The notes beneath the pieces were generated by a model. That model was not told the DNA's origin. It was given only the letters and a program-made list of their open reading frames with translations, and made no database searches. Positions 26,603-35,298 of a DNA stretch of 64,000 nucleotides are shown one piece after another. Within the stretch, counting starts at the first letter, position 1, and each line of letters opens with the position of its first letter. Source of the DNA: JAOPZW01 sp963789015 (lineage in GTDB: Bacteria; Actinomycetota; Thermoleophilia; Solirubrobacterales; Solirubrobacteraceae); NCBI GenBank assembly GCA_963789015.1, contig CAWBIU010000003.1, positions 62,001 to 126,000 of the forward strand, written 5' to 3'. Made by a program: the position numbers and the translations under genes.

Positions 26603-27661
26603 TCAGGCGGCGGCCGACGCGGCGCTCTCCCGGCGCCGCTCGATCTCGCGGCGCACGGCGGGCGCGACCTCGGTCCCGAACAGCTCGATCGAGCGCATGA
26701 CGTCCCGGTGCGGCAGCGTGCCGACGCTGAACTGCACCATGAAGCGGTCGTGCCCGAAGACGTCGTGTTGGAAGAGGATCTTCTCGACGACCTGCTGCGG
26801 GCTGCCGACGAAGTTCGCGCCGCGCAGATCGCGGCTGGCCTCGAACTGCTCGCGCGTCATGGGCGACCAGCCGCGCTCGCGGCCGATGCGGTCCATCATC
26901 GCCTTCAGGCCCGGGAAGGCGATGTCGGCGGCGGCCTGCGAGGTGTCGGCGATCAGGCCGTGGGAGTTGATGCTGAGCGGCAGCGGGTCGTGACCCGCCT
27001 CGGCCGCGGCCTGGCGGTGGAGGTCGGCGAACGGCGCGAAGCGCTCGGGCCGGCCGCCGATGATGGCCAGCGCGAGCGGCAGGCCGAGCACGCCGGCGCG
27101 GATGACCGACCGCGGCGTCCCGCCGACGGCGACCCACACGGGCAGCGGGTCCTGCACCGGCCGCGGGTAGACGGCGAGGCCGTCGAGCGCGGCGCGGTGG
27201 CGGCCCGACCACGTCACGTGCTCGCTCGCGCGCAGCGCGAGCAGCAGCTCGAGCTTCTCGGCGAACAGCTCGTCGTAGTCGTCGAGGTCGTAGCCGAAGA
27301 GCGGGAAGGACTCGATGAACGAGCCGCGCCCGGCCATGATCTCCGCGCGCCCGCCGGAGAGCAGGTCGATCGTCGCGAAGTCCTGGAAGACGCGAACGGG
27401 GTCGTCCGAGCTGAGCACGGAGACGGCGCTCGTCAGGCGGATGTCCTGCGTGCGCGCAGCGGCGGCGCCGAGCACGACGGCGGGCGCCGACACGGCGAAG
27501 TCGGGGCGATGGTGCTCGCCGACGCCGAAGACGTCGAGGCCGACCTGGTCGGCGAGCTCGATCTCCTCCATCAGGTCGCGCAGGCGCTCCTGCGCGCTGA
27601 TCGTCTCGCCCGTCGCCGGGTCCGGCGTGCGCTCGGCGAAGGTGTAGATGCCAAGTTCCAT
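26603..27661 (-). CDS. LLM class flavin-dependent oxidoreductase
   Basis: The 352-residue luciferase-like TIM barrel starts MELGIYTFAERTPDP and has DVFGVGEHHRPDFAVSAP, LTSAVSVLSSDDPVRVFQDF, AEIMAGRGSFIESF and PVWVAVGGTPRSV, the usual FMN-dependent alkanal monooxygenase-like pattern. The ATG at 27661 is preferred over a start at 27709 because a palindromic operator and the stop of the upstream gene lie in between. The small downstream gap to the GST suggests a two-gene transcript. Confidence 0.85.
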   Translation of the reverse strand: MELGIYTFAERTPDPATGETISAQERLRDLMEEIELADQVGLDVFGVGEHHRPDFAVSAPAVVLGAAAARTQDIRLTSAVSVLSSDDPVRVFQDFATIDLLSGGRAEIMAGRGSFIESFPLFGYDLDDYDELFAEKLELLLALRASEHVTWSGRHRAALDGLAVYPRPVQDPLPVWVAVGGTPRSVIRAGVLGLPLALAIIGGRPERFAPFADLHRQAAAEAGHDPLPLSINSHGLIADTSQAAADIAFPGLKAMMDRIGRERGWSPMTREQFEASRDLRGANFVGSPQQVVEKILFQHDVFGHDRFMVQFSVGTLPHRDVMRSIELFGTEVAPAVRREIERRRESAASAAA

Positions 27662-27679
27662 GACGACCAGCCTACCACG

Positions 27680-27699
27680 ATAGTTGCGCTGACAACTAT
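27680..27699. promoter_or_regulatory. Palindromic operator, MarR-like
   Basis: ATAGTTG (27680-27686) and CAACTAT (27693-27699) form a perfect 7-bp inverted repeat with a 6-base spacer, AT-rich against the background, 19 bases ahead of the LLM oxidoreductase ATG. MarR-family repressors of stress or detoxification genes commonly bind TAGTTG/CAACTA palindromes. The right arm covers the stop codon of the lyase gene. No MarR gene is present in the window. Confidence 0.6.
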
Positions 27700-28736
27700 T
27701 CGCCGGCAAGCGCCCGCTCGTACGTCTCCGGATCGGTCGGGCCCTCGGTCGCGACGAGCAGCACGCGGGTCGCCGGGCCCAGGTCGATCGCCCGCCGCAG
27801 CAGCTCGCAGCCCGGCTCCGTCGCCAGCCGGCGCAGGGCGGCGAGGGCCGCGGCGCCCGACTCCCCGACCGCCAGCCCGCCGGCGGCCAGCTCGCGGATC
27901 GCCGCGGCCGCGTCGTGGTCGGTGACGGTCACCGTCCCGTGGATCCCGGCCAGCAGCGAGGGCCACGCGGACGAGGACACCTCGGCGCAGTCCAGCCCGG
28001 CCATCGTCGTCCCCGGCGCGGGTACCGCGGCCGGACTCCCGGCAGCCAGCGACGCGGTCAGGCACGCGGCCGTCGCCGGCTCGACCCCGACCACGCGGGC
28101 GCCGGCCCGGGCGGCGAAGCGCGCCGCGGCAGCCGCGAGCGAGCCGACGCCGACGGGGACGAGCACGAGGTCGTGGATGCCCTGCGCGGCCGTCTCGGCG
28201 AACAGGGTCGCGTAGCCGTCGATCACCCAGCGCGCCGACGGCGCGTCGCCCACGTCGGCGATCTCGGCCGTACCGTCGCGCGCGCCGTCGGCGGCGGCGA
28301 GCGCGGTGGCCTCCTCGTAGTCGCCGTCGACGACCACGACCTCGGCGCCCTCCGCGGCGATCGCGTCACGGCGCGCCGCGGCGGCGCGCGCGGGGAGGAA
28401 GACGCGGCAGCGCAGTCCGCGCGCCGCGGCGACATGCGCCACGGCCCGCCCATGGTTGCCGGCGCTCGCGGCGACCAGCGTGCCGATGGCGGGGTCCGCG
28501 CGCAGGGTGCGCTCGACCGCCCAGGCCGCGCCGAGCACCTTGAAGGCGGGCAGGCCGAGCCGGTCGGACTCGTCCTTGAGCGCGACGGCGCCGAGGCCGA
28601 GCTCCGCCGCGAGCGCCGGGAGCGGGCGCAGCGGCGTCGGGCGGTAGCCGGGCAGCGCGGCGTGGAACGCCGCCGCCTCCCCGGACGGCAGCGGCAGCGC
28701 GCCTGGATCGACGGCGCGGTTGACCAGGCAGCTCAC
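27696..28736 (-). CDS. PLP-dependent lyase, diaminopropionate ammonia-lyase-like
   Basis: The 346-residue fold-type II PLP enzyme has the lysine motif LPAFKVLGAAWAV (Lys66), the SAGNHGRAVAHVAA phosphate/substrate loop and a VGVGSLAAAAARFA glycine loop. CLTASLAAGSP and TTMAGLDCAEVSSSAWP resemble diaminopropionate ammonia-lyase (YgeX) more than threonine synthase. YgeX is about 400 residues, so this is a shorter relative. The start is a GTG at 28736 overlapping the stop of the M20 peptidase gene, a YgeX/YgeY-like pair. Confidence 0.78.
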   Translation of the reverse strand: MSCLVNRAVDPGALPLPSGEAAAFHAALPGYRPTPLRPLPALAAELGLGAVALKDESDRLGLPAFKVLGAAWAVERTLRADPAIGTLVAASAGNHGRAVAHVAAARGLRCRVFLPARAAAARRDAIAAEGAEVVVVDGDYEEATALAAADGARDGTAEIADVGDAPSARWVIDGYATLFAETAAQGIHDLVLVPVGVGSLAAAAARFAARAGARVVGVEPATAACLTASLAAGSPAAVPAPGTTMAGLDCAEVSSSAWPSLLAGIHGTVTVTDHDAAAAIRELAAGGLAVGESGAAALAALRRLATEPGCELLRRAIDLGPATRVLLVATEGPTDPETYERALAGE

Positions 28737-29866
28737 GCGCAGACCTGCTCGGCGACGGCGACGAGCACCTCCGCGACGGCGTCCGTGGACGACAGGCTGA
28801 CCCACTCCTCGTCCGCGTGGGCGCCCTCGCCGGACGGCCCGAACATGACCGTCGGGATCCCGGCGGCGGCGATGAACGCGGCGTCGGCCCAGTAGCTCGC
28901 GCCGGTCAGCTGCGGCGGGGCGCCGAGCACGTGCGCCGCGGCGTCGCGCACGTGGCGGACGATCGCCGCGCCGTGCGGGACCTCGAACGGCTCGCGCACG
29001 AGCAGCGTGCGCGCCTGCGCCACGAGCGCGGGGTCGGCGGCGCTGCAGCCGGCGAGCAGGCGCTCGAGCTCGGCCTCGACGCTCTGGCGCGTGTCGCCGG
29101 GCAGCGTGCGCCGCTCGAGCCCGACGACGCAGCGCGCCGGGTAGCTCGACAGCTCCTCGCCGCCGCTGATCAGCGAGGCGTGCACCGAGCCGCGCCCGAG
29201 CAGCGGATGCGTGCGCGCGCCGAGCTCGGCGTCGAGCGCGCCGATCGCCGTGAGCACCGGGCCGGCCTTGACGATCGCGTCGATGCCGAGGTGCGGGCGC
29301 GAGCCGTGCGCGGCGCGGCCCGTGACCTCGATCTCCGACCACACGAAGCCGCGGTGAGCGACGACGACCTCGAGCTCGGTCGGCTCGGTGACGATCGCGG
29401 CGTCCGCGCGCAGCGCGCCCAGCGCCTCCTGGACGCCGAGGCTCGCGTGCTCCTCGTCGGCCACGGCGGCGACGACGACGTCGCCGGCCAGCCCTCGCGC
29501 GCGGGCCTGCCGGCAGGCGACGAGCGCCGCGGCGACGCCGGCCTTCATGTCGTAGGCGCCGCGGCCGTACAGGCGGTCGCCGTCGATCCGCGGGCGCAGC
29601 GCGTCGTCGATGCCCGCGGTCGTCACGGTGTCGAGGTGGCCGCAGAGCAGCAGCGTCCCGCCGCCGCCGGAACCGCGGGCGCGGACGAGCACGCTCGGGC
29701 GCCCCGGCGTCCCCTCGAGCACCTCGGCCTCCAGCCCCGCGTCGCGCGCCCAGCGGGCCACATGGGCGGCGATCTCGCCCTCGCCGGCGCCGCCGGGCAC
29801 GAGCGACGGGTTGACGGAGTCGATCGCGACGAGGTCGGAGAGCAGGTCGGCGACACGGGTCGGCAC
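28733..29866 (-). CDS. M20 family metallopeptidase/deacylase (ArgE/DapE/YgeY-like)
   Basis: The 377-residue M20 enzyme has GHLDTV (His77, Asp79), RGAYDMKAG (Asp106) and VADEEHASLG (Glu138-Glu139), then the dimerisation lid starting VWSEIEVTGRAAHGSRP. It cleaves an amide or peptide bond using two metals. I set the start at the GTG 29866; an in-frame ATG at 29902 would overlap the divergent MaoC start. It is coupled to the downstream diaminopropionate lyase-like gene and probably supplies that lyase with free amino acid. Confidence 0.85.
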   Translation of the reverse strand: MPTRVADLLSDLVAIDSVNPSLVPGGAGEGEIAAHVARWARDAGLEAEVLEGTPGRPSVLVRARGSGGGGTLLLCGHLDTVTTAGIDDALRPRIDGDRLYGRGAYDMKAGVAAALVACRQARARGLAGDVVVAAVADEEHASLGVQEALGALRADAAIVTEPTELEVVVAHRGFVWSEIEVTGRAAHGSRPHLGIDAIVKAGPVLTAIGALDAELGARTHPLLGRGSVHASLISGGEELSSYPARCVVGLERRTLPGDTRQSVEAELERLLAGCSAADPALVAQARTLLVREPFEVPHGAAIVRHVRDAAAHVLGAPPQLTGASYWADAAFIAAAGIPTVMFGPSGEGAHADEEWVSLSSTDAVAEVLVAVAEQVCA

Positions 29867-29900
29867 GGACGCATCCTGCCCGACGCGCGACGATGCGCGC

Positions 29901-30446
29901 ATGACGACCAACGACTCCGCGGCCCCGGGCTGGAGTGGCCGCTACTTCGAGGACTTCACCGTCGGCGACGTCTACCGCCATCCGCTCGGGCGCACGGTGA
30001 TCGCCGCCGACAACGTGTGGCTGACGCTGCTCACGCAGAACACCTCGCCACTGCACTTCGACGCCCACTACGCCGCGCAGACCGAGTTCGGCAAGCCGTT
30101 GGTGGACTCCACGTTCACGCTCGCGCTCGTCACCGGCCAGAGCGTCACCGACGTCTCCCAGCACGTGATGGCCAATCTCGGCTGGGACCGCGTGCGGATG
30201 CCCAACCCGCTGTTCGAGGGCGACACCGTCTACTCGCAGTCCGAGGTCCTGGTGGCGCGGGAGTCGCGCTCGCGCCCCGACGTCGGCGTCGTCACCGTGC
30301 GGACCGTCGGCTTCACCGAGACGGGGAAGATCGTCATCACGTTCGAGCGCACGCTCCTCGTCTACCGGCGCGGGCACGGCCCGTCGGTGGCCGTCGAGCC
30401 GGAGTGGGACGACCGCTCGCGCGCGGCCGCGGGGATCGAGGCATGA
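29901..30446 (+). CDS. MaoC-like enoyl-CoA hydratase/dehydratase
   Basis: The 181-residue hotdog-fold protein begins with a YFEDFTVGDVYRHPLGRTV stretch and has the hydratase-2 motif around NTSPLHFDAHYA (Asp/His pair), then FGKPLVDSTFTLALVTG. The layout is close to mesaconyl-CoA hydratase-type MaoC proteins. It is coupled by ATGA to the acyl-CoA dehydrogenase gene, so the pair likely performs successive dehydrogenation and hydration of a branched or dicarboxylic acyl-CoA. It is divergent from the M20 gene with only 34 bases between starts. Confidence 0.86.
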   Translation: MTTNDSAAPGWSGRYFEDFTVGDVYRHPLGRTVIAADNVWLTLLTQNTSPLHFDAHYAAQTEFGKPLVDSTFTLALVTGQSVTDVSQHVMANLGWDRVRMPNPLFEGDTVYSQSEVLVARESRSRPDVGVVTVRTVGFTETGKIVITFERTLLVYRRGHGPSVAVEPEWDDRSRAAAGIEA

Positions 30447-31612
30447 GCGACACGCCCGAGCGCGCCGCGCTGCGCGCCGAGGTCCGCGAGCTGTGCGCGG
30501 GCTTCGGCGACGAGTACTGGCGCGAGTGCGACCGCGATCGCGCCTACCCCGACGCGTTCGTGCGCGCGCTCACCGACTCCGGCCATCTCGCCGCCCTGAT
30601 CCCGGCCGAGTACGGCGGCCGCGGGCTCGGGATCACCGAGGCCGCGCTGATCCTCGAGGAGGTCAACCGCTCCGGCGCGCACTCCGGCGCCTGTCACGCG
30701 CAGATGTACACGATGGGCGCGCTCGTGCGCCACGGCAGCGAGGAGCAGAAGCGCCGATGGCTGCCGGAGATCGCCGCCGGGCGCCTGCGTCTGCAGGCGT
30801 TCTCGGTGACCGAGCCCGAAGCCGGGTCGGACACGACCGCGATAACCACGACGGCCGAGCGCGACGGCGACGGCTACGTCGTCACGGGCCACAAGAACTG
30901 GACGAGCCGCATCCTGGAGTCCGACCTGCTCATCCTCCTGGCCCGCACCGCGCCCCGTCCGGACGACCCGGCGCAGCGGGCGCGCGGGATCAGCCTGTTC
31001 CTCGTCGACCTGCGCGAGGTGCGCCGCGAGCAGCCCGAGGCGCTCGCCGTCGAGCCCGTGCGGACGATGTTCAACTACGCGACCTACGGGGTCCGCTACC
31101 GCTCGATGCGGATCCCCGCCGATGCGCTCGTCGGCGAGGAGGGCGAGGGCTTCCGCCAGGTCATCGACGGCTGGAACGCCGAGCGCATCCTGCTCGCCTC
31201 CGAGGCGGTCGGCGACGGCTGGTGGTTCCTCGACCGCGGCGTCGAGTACGCGCGCTCGCGCGAGGTCTTCGGCCGCCCGATCGGGGCCAACCAGGGCGTG
31301 CAGTTCCCGCTCGCGCGCGCGTGGACGCAGGTCCTCGCCGCGGAGCTCATGCGCGACCGCGCCGCCGCCCTGTACGACGCCGGCGAGCGCTGCGGCGCCG
31401 AGGCCAACGCGGCCAAGCTCGTGGCCAGCGAGGCGAGCTGGCAGGCCGCCAACGCGTGCCTGGACACGCACGGCGGCATCGGCTTCGTCGACCGCCACGA
31501 CGTCGAGCGCAAGTTCCGCGAGACGCGCCTCTACGGGATCGCGCCGGTCAGCAACAACATGGTGCTCGCCTTCCTCGGCCAGCACGTCCTCGGGCTGCCG
31601 CGCTCGTACTGA
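30443..31612 (+). CDS. Acyl-CoA dehydrogenase
   Basis: The 389-residue flavoprotein has PAEYGGRGLGITEAALILEE, the FAD/substrate motif AFSVTEPEAGSDTT, the VTGHKNWTSR segment, and the C-terminal LDTHGGIGFVDRHDVER and KFRETRLYGIAPVSNNM elements, with a Gly-Ile in place of the usual catalytic-Glu context. This matches the family of acyl-CoA dehydrogenases that often pair with MaoC hydratases. Chain length and substrate cannot be read. It ends 6 bases from the converging aldehyde dehydrogenase gene. Confidence 0.9.
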   Translation: MSDTPERAALRAEVRELCAGFGDEYWRECDRDRAYPDAFVRALTDSGHLAALIPAEYGGRGLGITEAALILEEVNRSGAHSGACHAQMYTMGALVRHGSEEQKRRWLPEIAAGRLRLQAFSVTEPEAGSDTTAITTTAERDGDGYVVTGHKNWTSRILESDLLILLARTAPRPDDPAQRARGISLFLVDLREVRREQPEALAVEPVRTMFNYATYGVRYRSMRIPADALVGEEGEGFRQVIDGWNAERILLASEAVGDGWWFLDRGVEYARSREVFGRPIGANQGVQFPLARAWTQVLAAELMRDRAAALYDAGERCGAEANAAKLVASEASWQAANACLDTHGGIGFVDRHDVERKFRETRLYGIAPVSNNMVLAFLGQHVLGLPRSY

Positions 31613-31618
31613 GAGCGT

Positions 31619-33136
31619 TCAGCCGAGCGTGAAGGGATCGCGCGTCGCGCCGCTGAGCTCGACCCAGATCGCCTTGGTCTCGGTGTAGCCGCGGATCGCC
31701 TCGATGCCGTTCTCGCGGCCGAGGCCGCTCATCTTCATGCCGCCGAAGGGGACGTTCGGGGCGACGACGCGGTAGGCGTTGATCCACACCGTCCCGGCGC
31801 GCAGGCGGTGGGCGACGCGATGGGCGCGGTGGACGTTCTCCGTCCACACCGAGCCGGCGAGCCCGTACGGCGTGTCGTTGGCCAGCGCGACGGCCTCGTC
31901 CTCGGTCCCGAAGCGCAGCACGGAGAGCACGGGCCCGAAGATCTCCTCGCGCACGACGCGCATCGCGGGATCGGCGCCGGTGATGACCGTCGGCTGGATG
32001 AACAGCCCGCCGCGCTCGGGGTCGGCGGCGCCGCCGTGGGCGATGGTCGCGCCGTCGGCGGCGGCGTCCTGCAGGAAGCCGGTGACCTTCTCGAGCTGCG
32101 CGCGGTTGGCCAGCGGGCCCATCTCGGTCTCGGGCTCGAGCGGGTCGCCGAGCTTGATCGTGCGGGCGCGCTGCACGATCCGCTCGACGAGGGCGTCGTG
32201 GACCGTGTCCTGGACGAGCAGCCGCGAGCCCGCCATGCACGTCTGGCCGGTGGCCGCGAAGACGCCCGCGATGACTCCGTTGGCGGCGGCGTCGAGGTCG
32301 GCATCGTCGAAGACGACCTGGGCCGACTTGCCGCCGAGCTCGAGCGAGAAGCGCGTGAGGTTGGACACGGCCGTGCGGCCGACCTCGATGCCCGTCGCCG
32401 TCGAGCCCGTGAACGCCACCTTGTCGACGCCGGGGTGCGCGGTGAGCGCGGCGCCGGCATCGCGGCCCTCGCTCGTGACGACGTTGAACACGCCGGGCGG
32501 GAAGCCCGCCTCCTCGACGCGGCGGGCGAACTCGAGCGCCGAGATCGGCGTGTGCTCGGACGGCTTGACGACCATCGTGCAGCCGGCGGCGAGCGCCGGC
32601 GCGAGCTTCCAGCACATGAGCAGCAGCGGCGAGTTCCACGGCACGATCGCGCCGACCACGCCGACGGGCTCGTGGCGCGTGTAGACGAGGAAGTTCGGGC
32701 GGTCGGACGGGATCGCCTCGCCCTCGATCTTGTCCGCGAGGCCGGAGAAGAAGTTGAACCACTCGGGCAGGTAGGCCATCTGCCCGCGCATCTCGCGCAG
32801 CAGCTTGCCGTTGTCGCGCGTCTCGGCGACGGCGAGCGACTCGGCGTCGCGCGCCAGGATCGCCGCCAGGGCGCGCAGCAGCGCCGCGCGCTGCGTGCCC
32901 GTCATCTCGCTCCACGGTCCGGCGTCGAAGGCCGCGCGCGCCGCCGCGACGGCCGCGTCGACGTCGGCGGCGCCCCCGTCGGGCGCGGTCGCCCACGGCT
33001 CGCCGGTGTACGGGTTGAGGCTGTCGAACGTCGCGCCGTCGTGCGCCCCGACCCACTCGCCGCCGATGTACATGCGGTAGGGCTCGACGGCCTGCCCGCC
33101 GGTCGCGCCTCGCGGGCTCGCTGCCAGATCGCTCAT
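31619..33136 (-). CDS. Aldehyde dehydrogenase family protein
   Basis: The 505-residue enzyme has VGAIVPWNSPLLLMCWKLAP, the NAD+ loop FTGSTATGIEVG, LELGGKSAQVVF with the general-base Glu near 266, GQTCMAGSRL with the nucleophile Cys near 300, and EEIFGPVLSVLRF. It oxidises an aldehyde to the acid. The start at 33136 follows a strong CGGAGGAGAGGAG ribosome region. It is the last gene of a minus-strand set with lipocalin-like, enoyl-CoA hydratase and cyclase genes, so an aldehyde intermediate of that pathway is likely. Confidence 0.92.
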   Translation of the reverse strand: MSDLAASPRGATGGQAVEPYRMYIGGEWVGAHDGATFDSLNPYTGEPWATAPDGGAADVDAAVAAARAAFDAGPWSEMTGTQRAALLRALAAILARDAESLAVAETRDNGKLLREMRGQMAYLPEWFNFFSGLADKIEGEAIPSDRPNFLVYTRHEPVGVVGAIVPWNSPLLLMCWKLAPALAAGCTMVVKPSEHTPISALEFARRVEEAGFPPGVFNVVTSEGRDAGAALTAHPGVDKVAFTGSTATGIEVGRTAVSNLTRFSLELGGKSAQVVFDDADLDAAANGVIAGVFAATGQTCMAGSRLLVQDTVHDALVERIVQRARTIKLGDPLEPETEMGPLANRAQLEKVTGFLQDAAADGATIAHGGAADPERGGLFIQPTVITGADPAMRVVREEIFGPVLSVLRFGTEDEAVALANDTPYGLAGSVWTENVHRAHRVAHRLRAGTVWINAYRVVAPNVPFGGMKMSGLGRENGIEAIRGYTETKAIWVELSGATRDPFTLG

Positions 33137-33203
33137 CCGGGCTCCTCTCCTCCGAACCGGTTCGCGGCGCACCCTCGCGCAGGGGCGAGCCGCGCGCAAG
33201 CGC

Positions 33204-33620
33204 TCAGGTGCGCTGCCAGGTCAGGCGGGCGACCGCCGCCTCGCGGTCGCCGATGCGGCTCGGCGGCGTGGTCAGGCGCAGCCGGTCGCCGTCGAGGTCG
33301 GCCTCGCGGACCTGCGGGCGCCCGACCCAGTCGGGCAGCAGGCTGAGCTCGACGTGGTGGGTGACGGTCCGCGCCGCCTCGTCGACCTCGTAGCGCCCGG
33401 CATAGGCCAGGTAGCCCTCGGGACTCGGGGCCGCGTCGCGCGTCCATGGCGGCCGGCCCGGCCGCATGAGCTGAACCGTCATGAGGCCGCCCGCGGTGTA
33501 GACGAGCAGCCCGGCGGCGTTGCGGCCGAGCGGGTGCTCGACGGTGCCGTCCGGCGCGATCGCCTCGTAGGCGACGAGCGACCAGGCGCCGACGAGGCGC
33601 GCGGCCAGCGCGTCGCTCAT
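33204..33620 (-). CDS. Lipocalin-like domain protein
   Basis: The 138-residue protein fits the lipocalin-like domain: LVGAWSLVAYEAIAPDG at the start, LGRNAAGLLVYTAGGLMTVQL, YLAYAGRYEVDEAARTVTHH and a final DRLRLTTPPSR strand. Such domains bind small hydrophobic ligands, and in actinobacteria they are often encoded in catabolic operons. There is no signal peptide. Its ATG overlaps the stop of the enoyl-CoA hydratase gene. Confidence 0.75.
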   Translation of the reverse strand: MSDALAARLVGAWSLVAYEAIAPDGTVEHPLGRNAAGLLVYTAGGLMTVQLMRPGRPPWTRDAAPSPEGYLAYAGRYEVDEAARTVTHHVELSLLPDWVGRPQVREADLDGDRLRLTTPPSRIGDREAAVARLTWQRT

Positions 33621-34444
33621 CGCGGCGTGAGCAGGCGGCCGATGTCGAGCTCGCCCTCGCGCGTCTGCCCGCCCGCGGCCAGGAAGCGCTCGATCGCCGC
33701 GGTGGCCTCGGGCGTGGCCAGCGCGCGGCGCAGCAGGCGGTGCTCCTCGAGCAGCCCGTCGACGGGCGACGGTGCGGCGGCGTCGATCGCGGCCTTGGCG
33801 GCGGCGATCGCCTGCGCCGGGAAGGAGGCGATCCGCTCGGCGAGGCGCGTGACGAACGGGTGCAGCTCGGCCGCCGGCAGGGAGCGGTTGATCCAGCCCA
33901 TGCGCTCGGCGTCGTCGGCGTCGTGATCGCCGGCACCGAGGATGATCTCGAGCGCCCGGGCGCGGCCGGCGAGGGCGGGCAGCCGCTGGGTCGCGCCGCC
34001 GCCGGGCAGGATGCCGAAGGCGACCTCGGGCTGGGCGAGGATCGCCGTCTCGCGCGCCGCGAAGCGCATGTCGAGCGCGAGCGCGAACTCGCTCCCGCCG
34101 CCGCGGGCGCGCCCCTCGATGACGGCGATCGAGACGGCGGGCATCGTGCGCAGGCGCTCGGTCATGGCCGCGAAGCGGCTGAGGCGCGCGCGGCGCTCGG
34201 CGTGCGGGTCGCCGCGCCCGGCCATCCCGCGCAGGTCGGCGTGGGCGATGAAGAAGTCCGGGTCGCCACTGGCGAAGACGGCGACGCGCAGCTCCTCGTC
34301 GCCGGCCAGGCGCTCGCTCAGCCGATCGAGCTGCTCGAGCAGCGACGCGTCGAGCAGGTTCAGGGGCGGGTGGTCGATGGTGATGCGCGCGACGCCGCGC
34401 TCGACCACGAGCCCGAGTGAGGGGTACTCGCCGCCGTCCGTCAA
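33617..34444 (-). CDS. Enoyl-CoA hydratase/isomerase family protein
   Basis: The 275-residue crotonase-fold protein has ARITIDHPPLNLLDASLLEQ, the oxyanion-hole regions FFIAHADLRGM and VIEGRARGGGSEFALALDMR, and QPEVAFGILPGGGATQRL. The start is a TTG at 34444 overlapping the stop of the cyclase gene (TTGA), the only coupled start in frame. It adds water to, or isomerises, an enoyl-CoA. Together with the aldehyde dehydrogenase and cyclase it suggests breakdown of a cyclic or aromatic compound through CoA esters. Confidence 0.85.
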   Translation of the reverse strand: MTDGGEYPSLGLVVERGVARITIDHPPLNLLDASLLEQLDRLSERLAGDEELRVAVFASGDPDFFIAHADLRGMAGRGDPHAERRARLSRFAAMTERLRTMPAVSIAVIEGRARGGGSEFALALDMRFAARETAILAQPEVAFGILPGGGATQRLPALAGRARALEIILGAGDHDADDAERMGWINRSLPAAELHPFVTRLAERIASFPAQAIAAAKAAIDAAAPSPVDGLLEEHRLLRRALATPEATAAIERFLAAGGQTREGELDIGRLLTPR

Positions 34445-35241
34445 CCGCCCTCCGGCACGAGCGCGACGACCCGCGCCCACGCTCCGCTGGCGCGCTCGAG
34501 GTGGATCGGCAGGGCGAGGACCTGGAAGCCGTGCTCGGGCAGCTGCCCGAGGTTGCACAGCTTCTCGATCTGGCAGTACTCCTCGTCGGCGCCGAACTTG
34601 TGCGACTCCCACAGCTGGGCGTCGTCGCCGGCCAGCGCCTCCTCGGTCATCACGTCGAAGGCGCGGTCGATGCCCCACGCGTCGATGCCGATCAGCTTCA
34701 CCCCGCGGCCGACGAGCCACGCGGTCGCGTCGCGCCGCAGCCCGGGGTGCATGAGGTCGTAGCCGGGCTCGCCGTAGTGCTCGGAGACGTCGGTGCGCAC
34801 GAGCGCGATGTCGTAGGGCTTCGGGTCGTAGCCGGCCCGGTCGAGCGCCTCGCGCACGTCGGCCTCGCGGATGCCTGCGACGCGATCGACGTGGCGCAGG
34901 TCGAGCACGAAGCCGTCGCCCATCAGCCAGCGCAGCGGGACGTCGTCGATCGTGCGCGCGGGTGCGCCGCCCGAGGTCGGGTGGTAGTGGTACGGCGCGT
35001 CCACATGGGTGCCGGAGTGCGTGGTCAGCGTGACGCGCTCGTGCGCCCAGACGACCCCGTCGCGCCAGTGCTCGGCCCCCAGCCCGAACTTCTCCTCGGA
35101 GATGGGGATCGTCGCCTCGTGGTCGAAGTACTCGATCGTGTGCGGCATCGGCTCGAACGGCGTCGTGTCGTTGCTCAGGCGCTGGCTGAGATCGACGACG
35201 CGGACGTCGCGCCCGCCGAAGGCGAACGACTCCTCGGACAT
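34441..35241 (-). CDS. Cyclase family protein (kynurenine formamidase-like metal hydrolase)
   Basis: The 266-residue protein carries the cyclase/formamidase metal motif THSGTHVDAPYHYHP (HxGTHxD), preceded by VVDLSQRLSNDTTPFEP and followed by VGRGVKLIGIDAWGIDR. Family members hydrolyse N-formylkynurenine, cyclic imides or lactones. The ATG at 35241 is chosen over 35289 since upstream codons are Arg/Ser shadow. It is first in the minus-strand operon running down to the aldehyde dehydrogenase and lies 57 bases downstream of the ArsR-type regulator. Confidence 0.85.
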   Translation of the reverse strand: MSEESFAFGGRDVRVVDLSQRLSNDTTPFEPMPHTIEYFDHEATIPISEEKFGLGAEHWRDGVVWAHERVTLTTHSGTHVDAPYHYHPTSGGAPARTIDDVPLRWLMGDGFVLDLRHVDRVAGIREADVREALDRAGYDPKPYDIALVRTDVSEHYGEPGYDLMHPGLRRDATAWLVGRGVKLIGIDAWGIDRAFDVMTEEALAGDDAQLWESHKFGADEEYCQIEKLCNLGQLPEHGFQVLALPIHLERASGAWARVVALVPEGG

Positions 35242-35298
35242 GCGTACATTGGATCGCAGGGAGCGGACGCGACCGGACGAAACGGCCACGGCGGCGGC

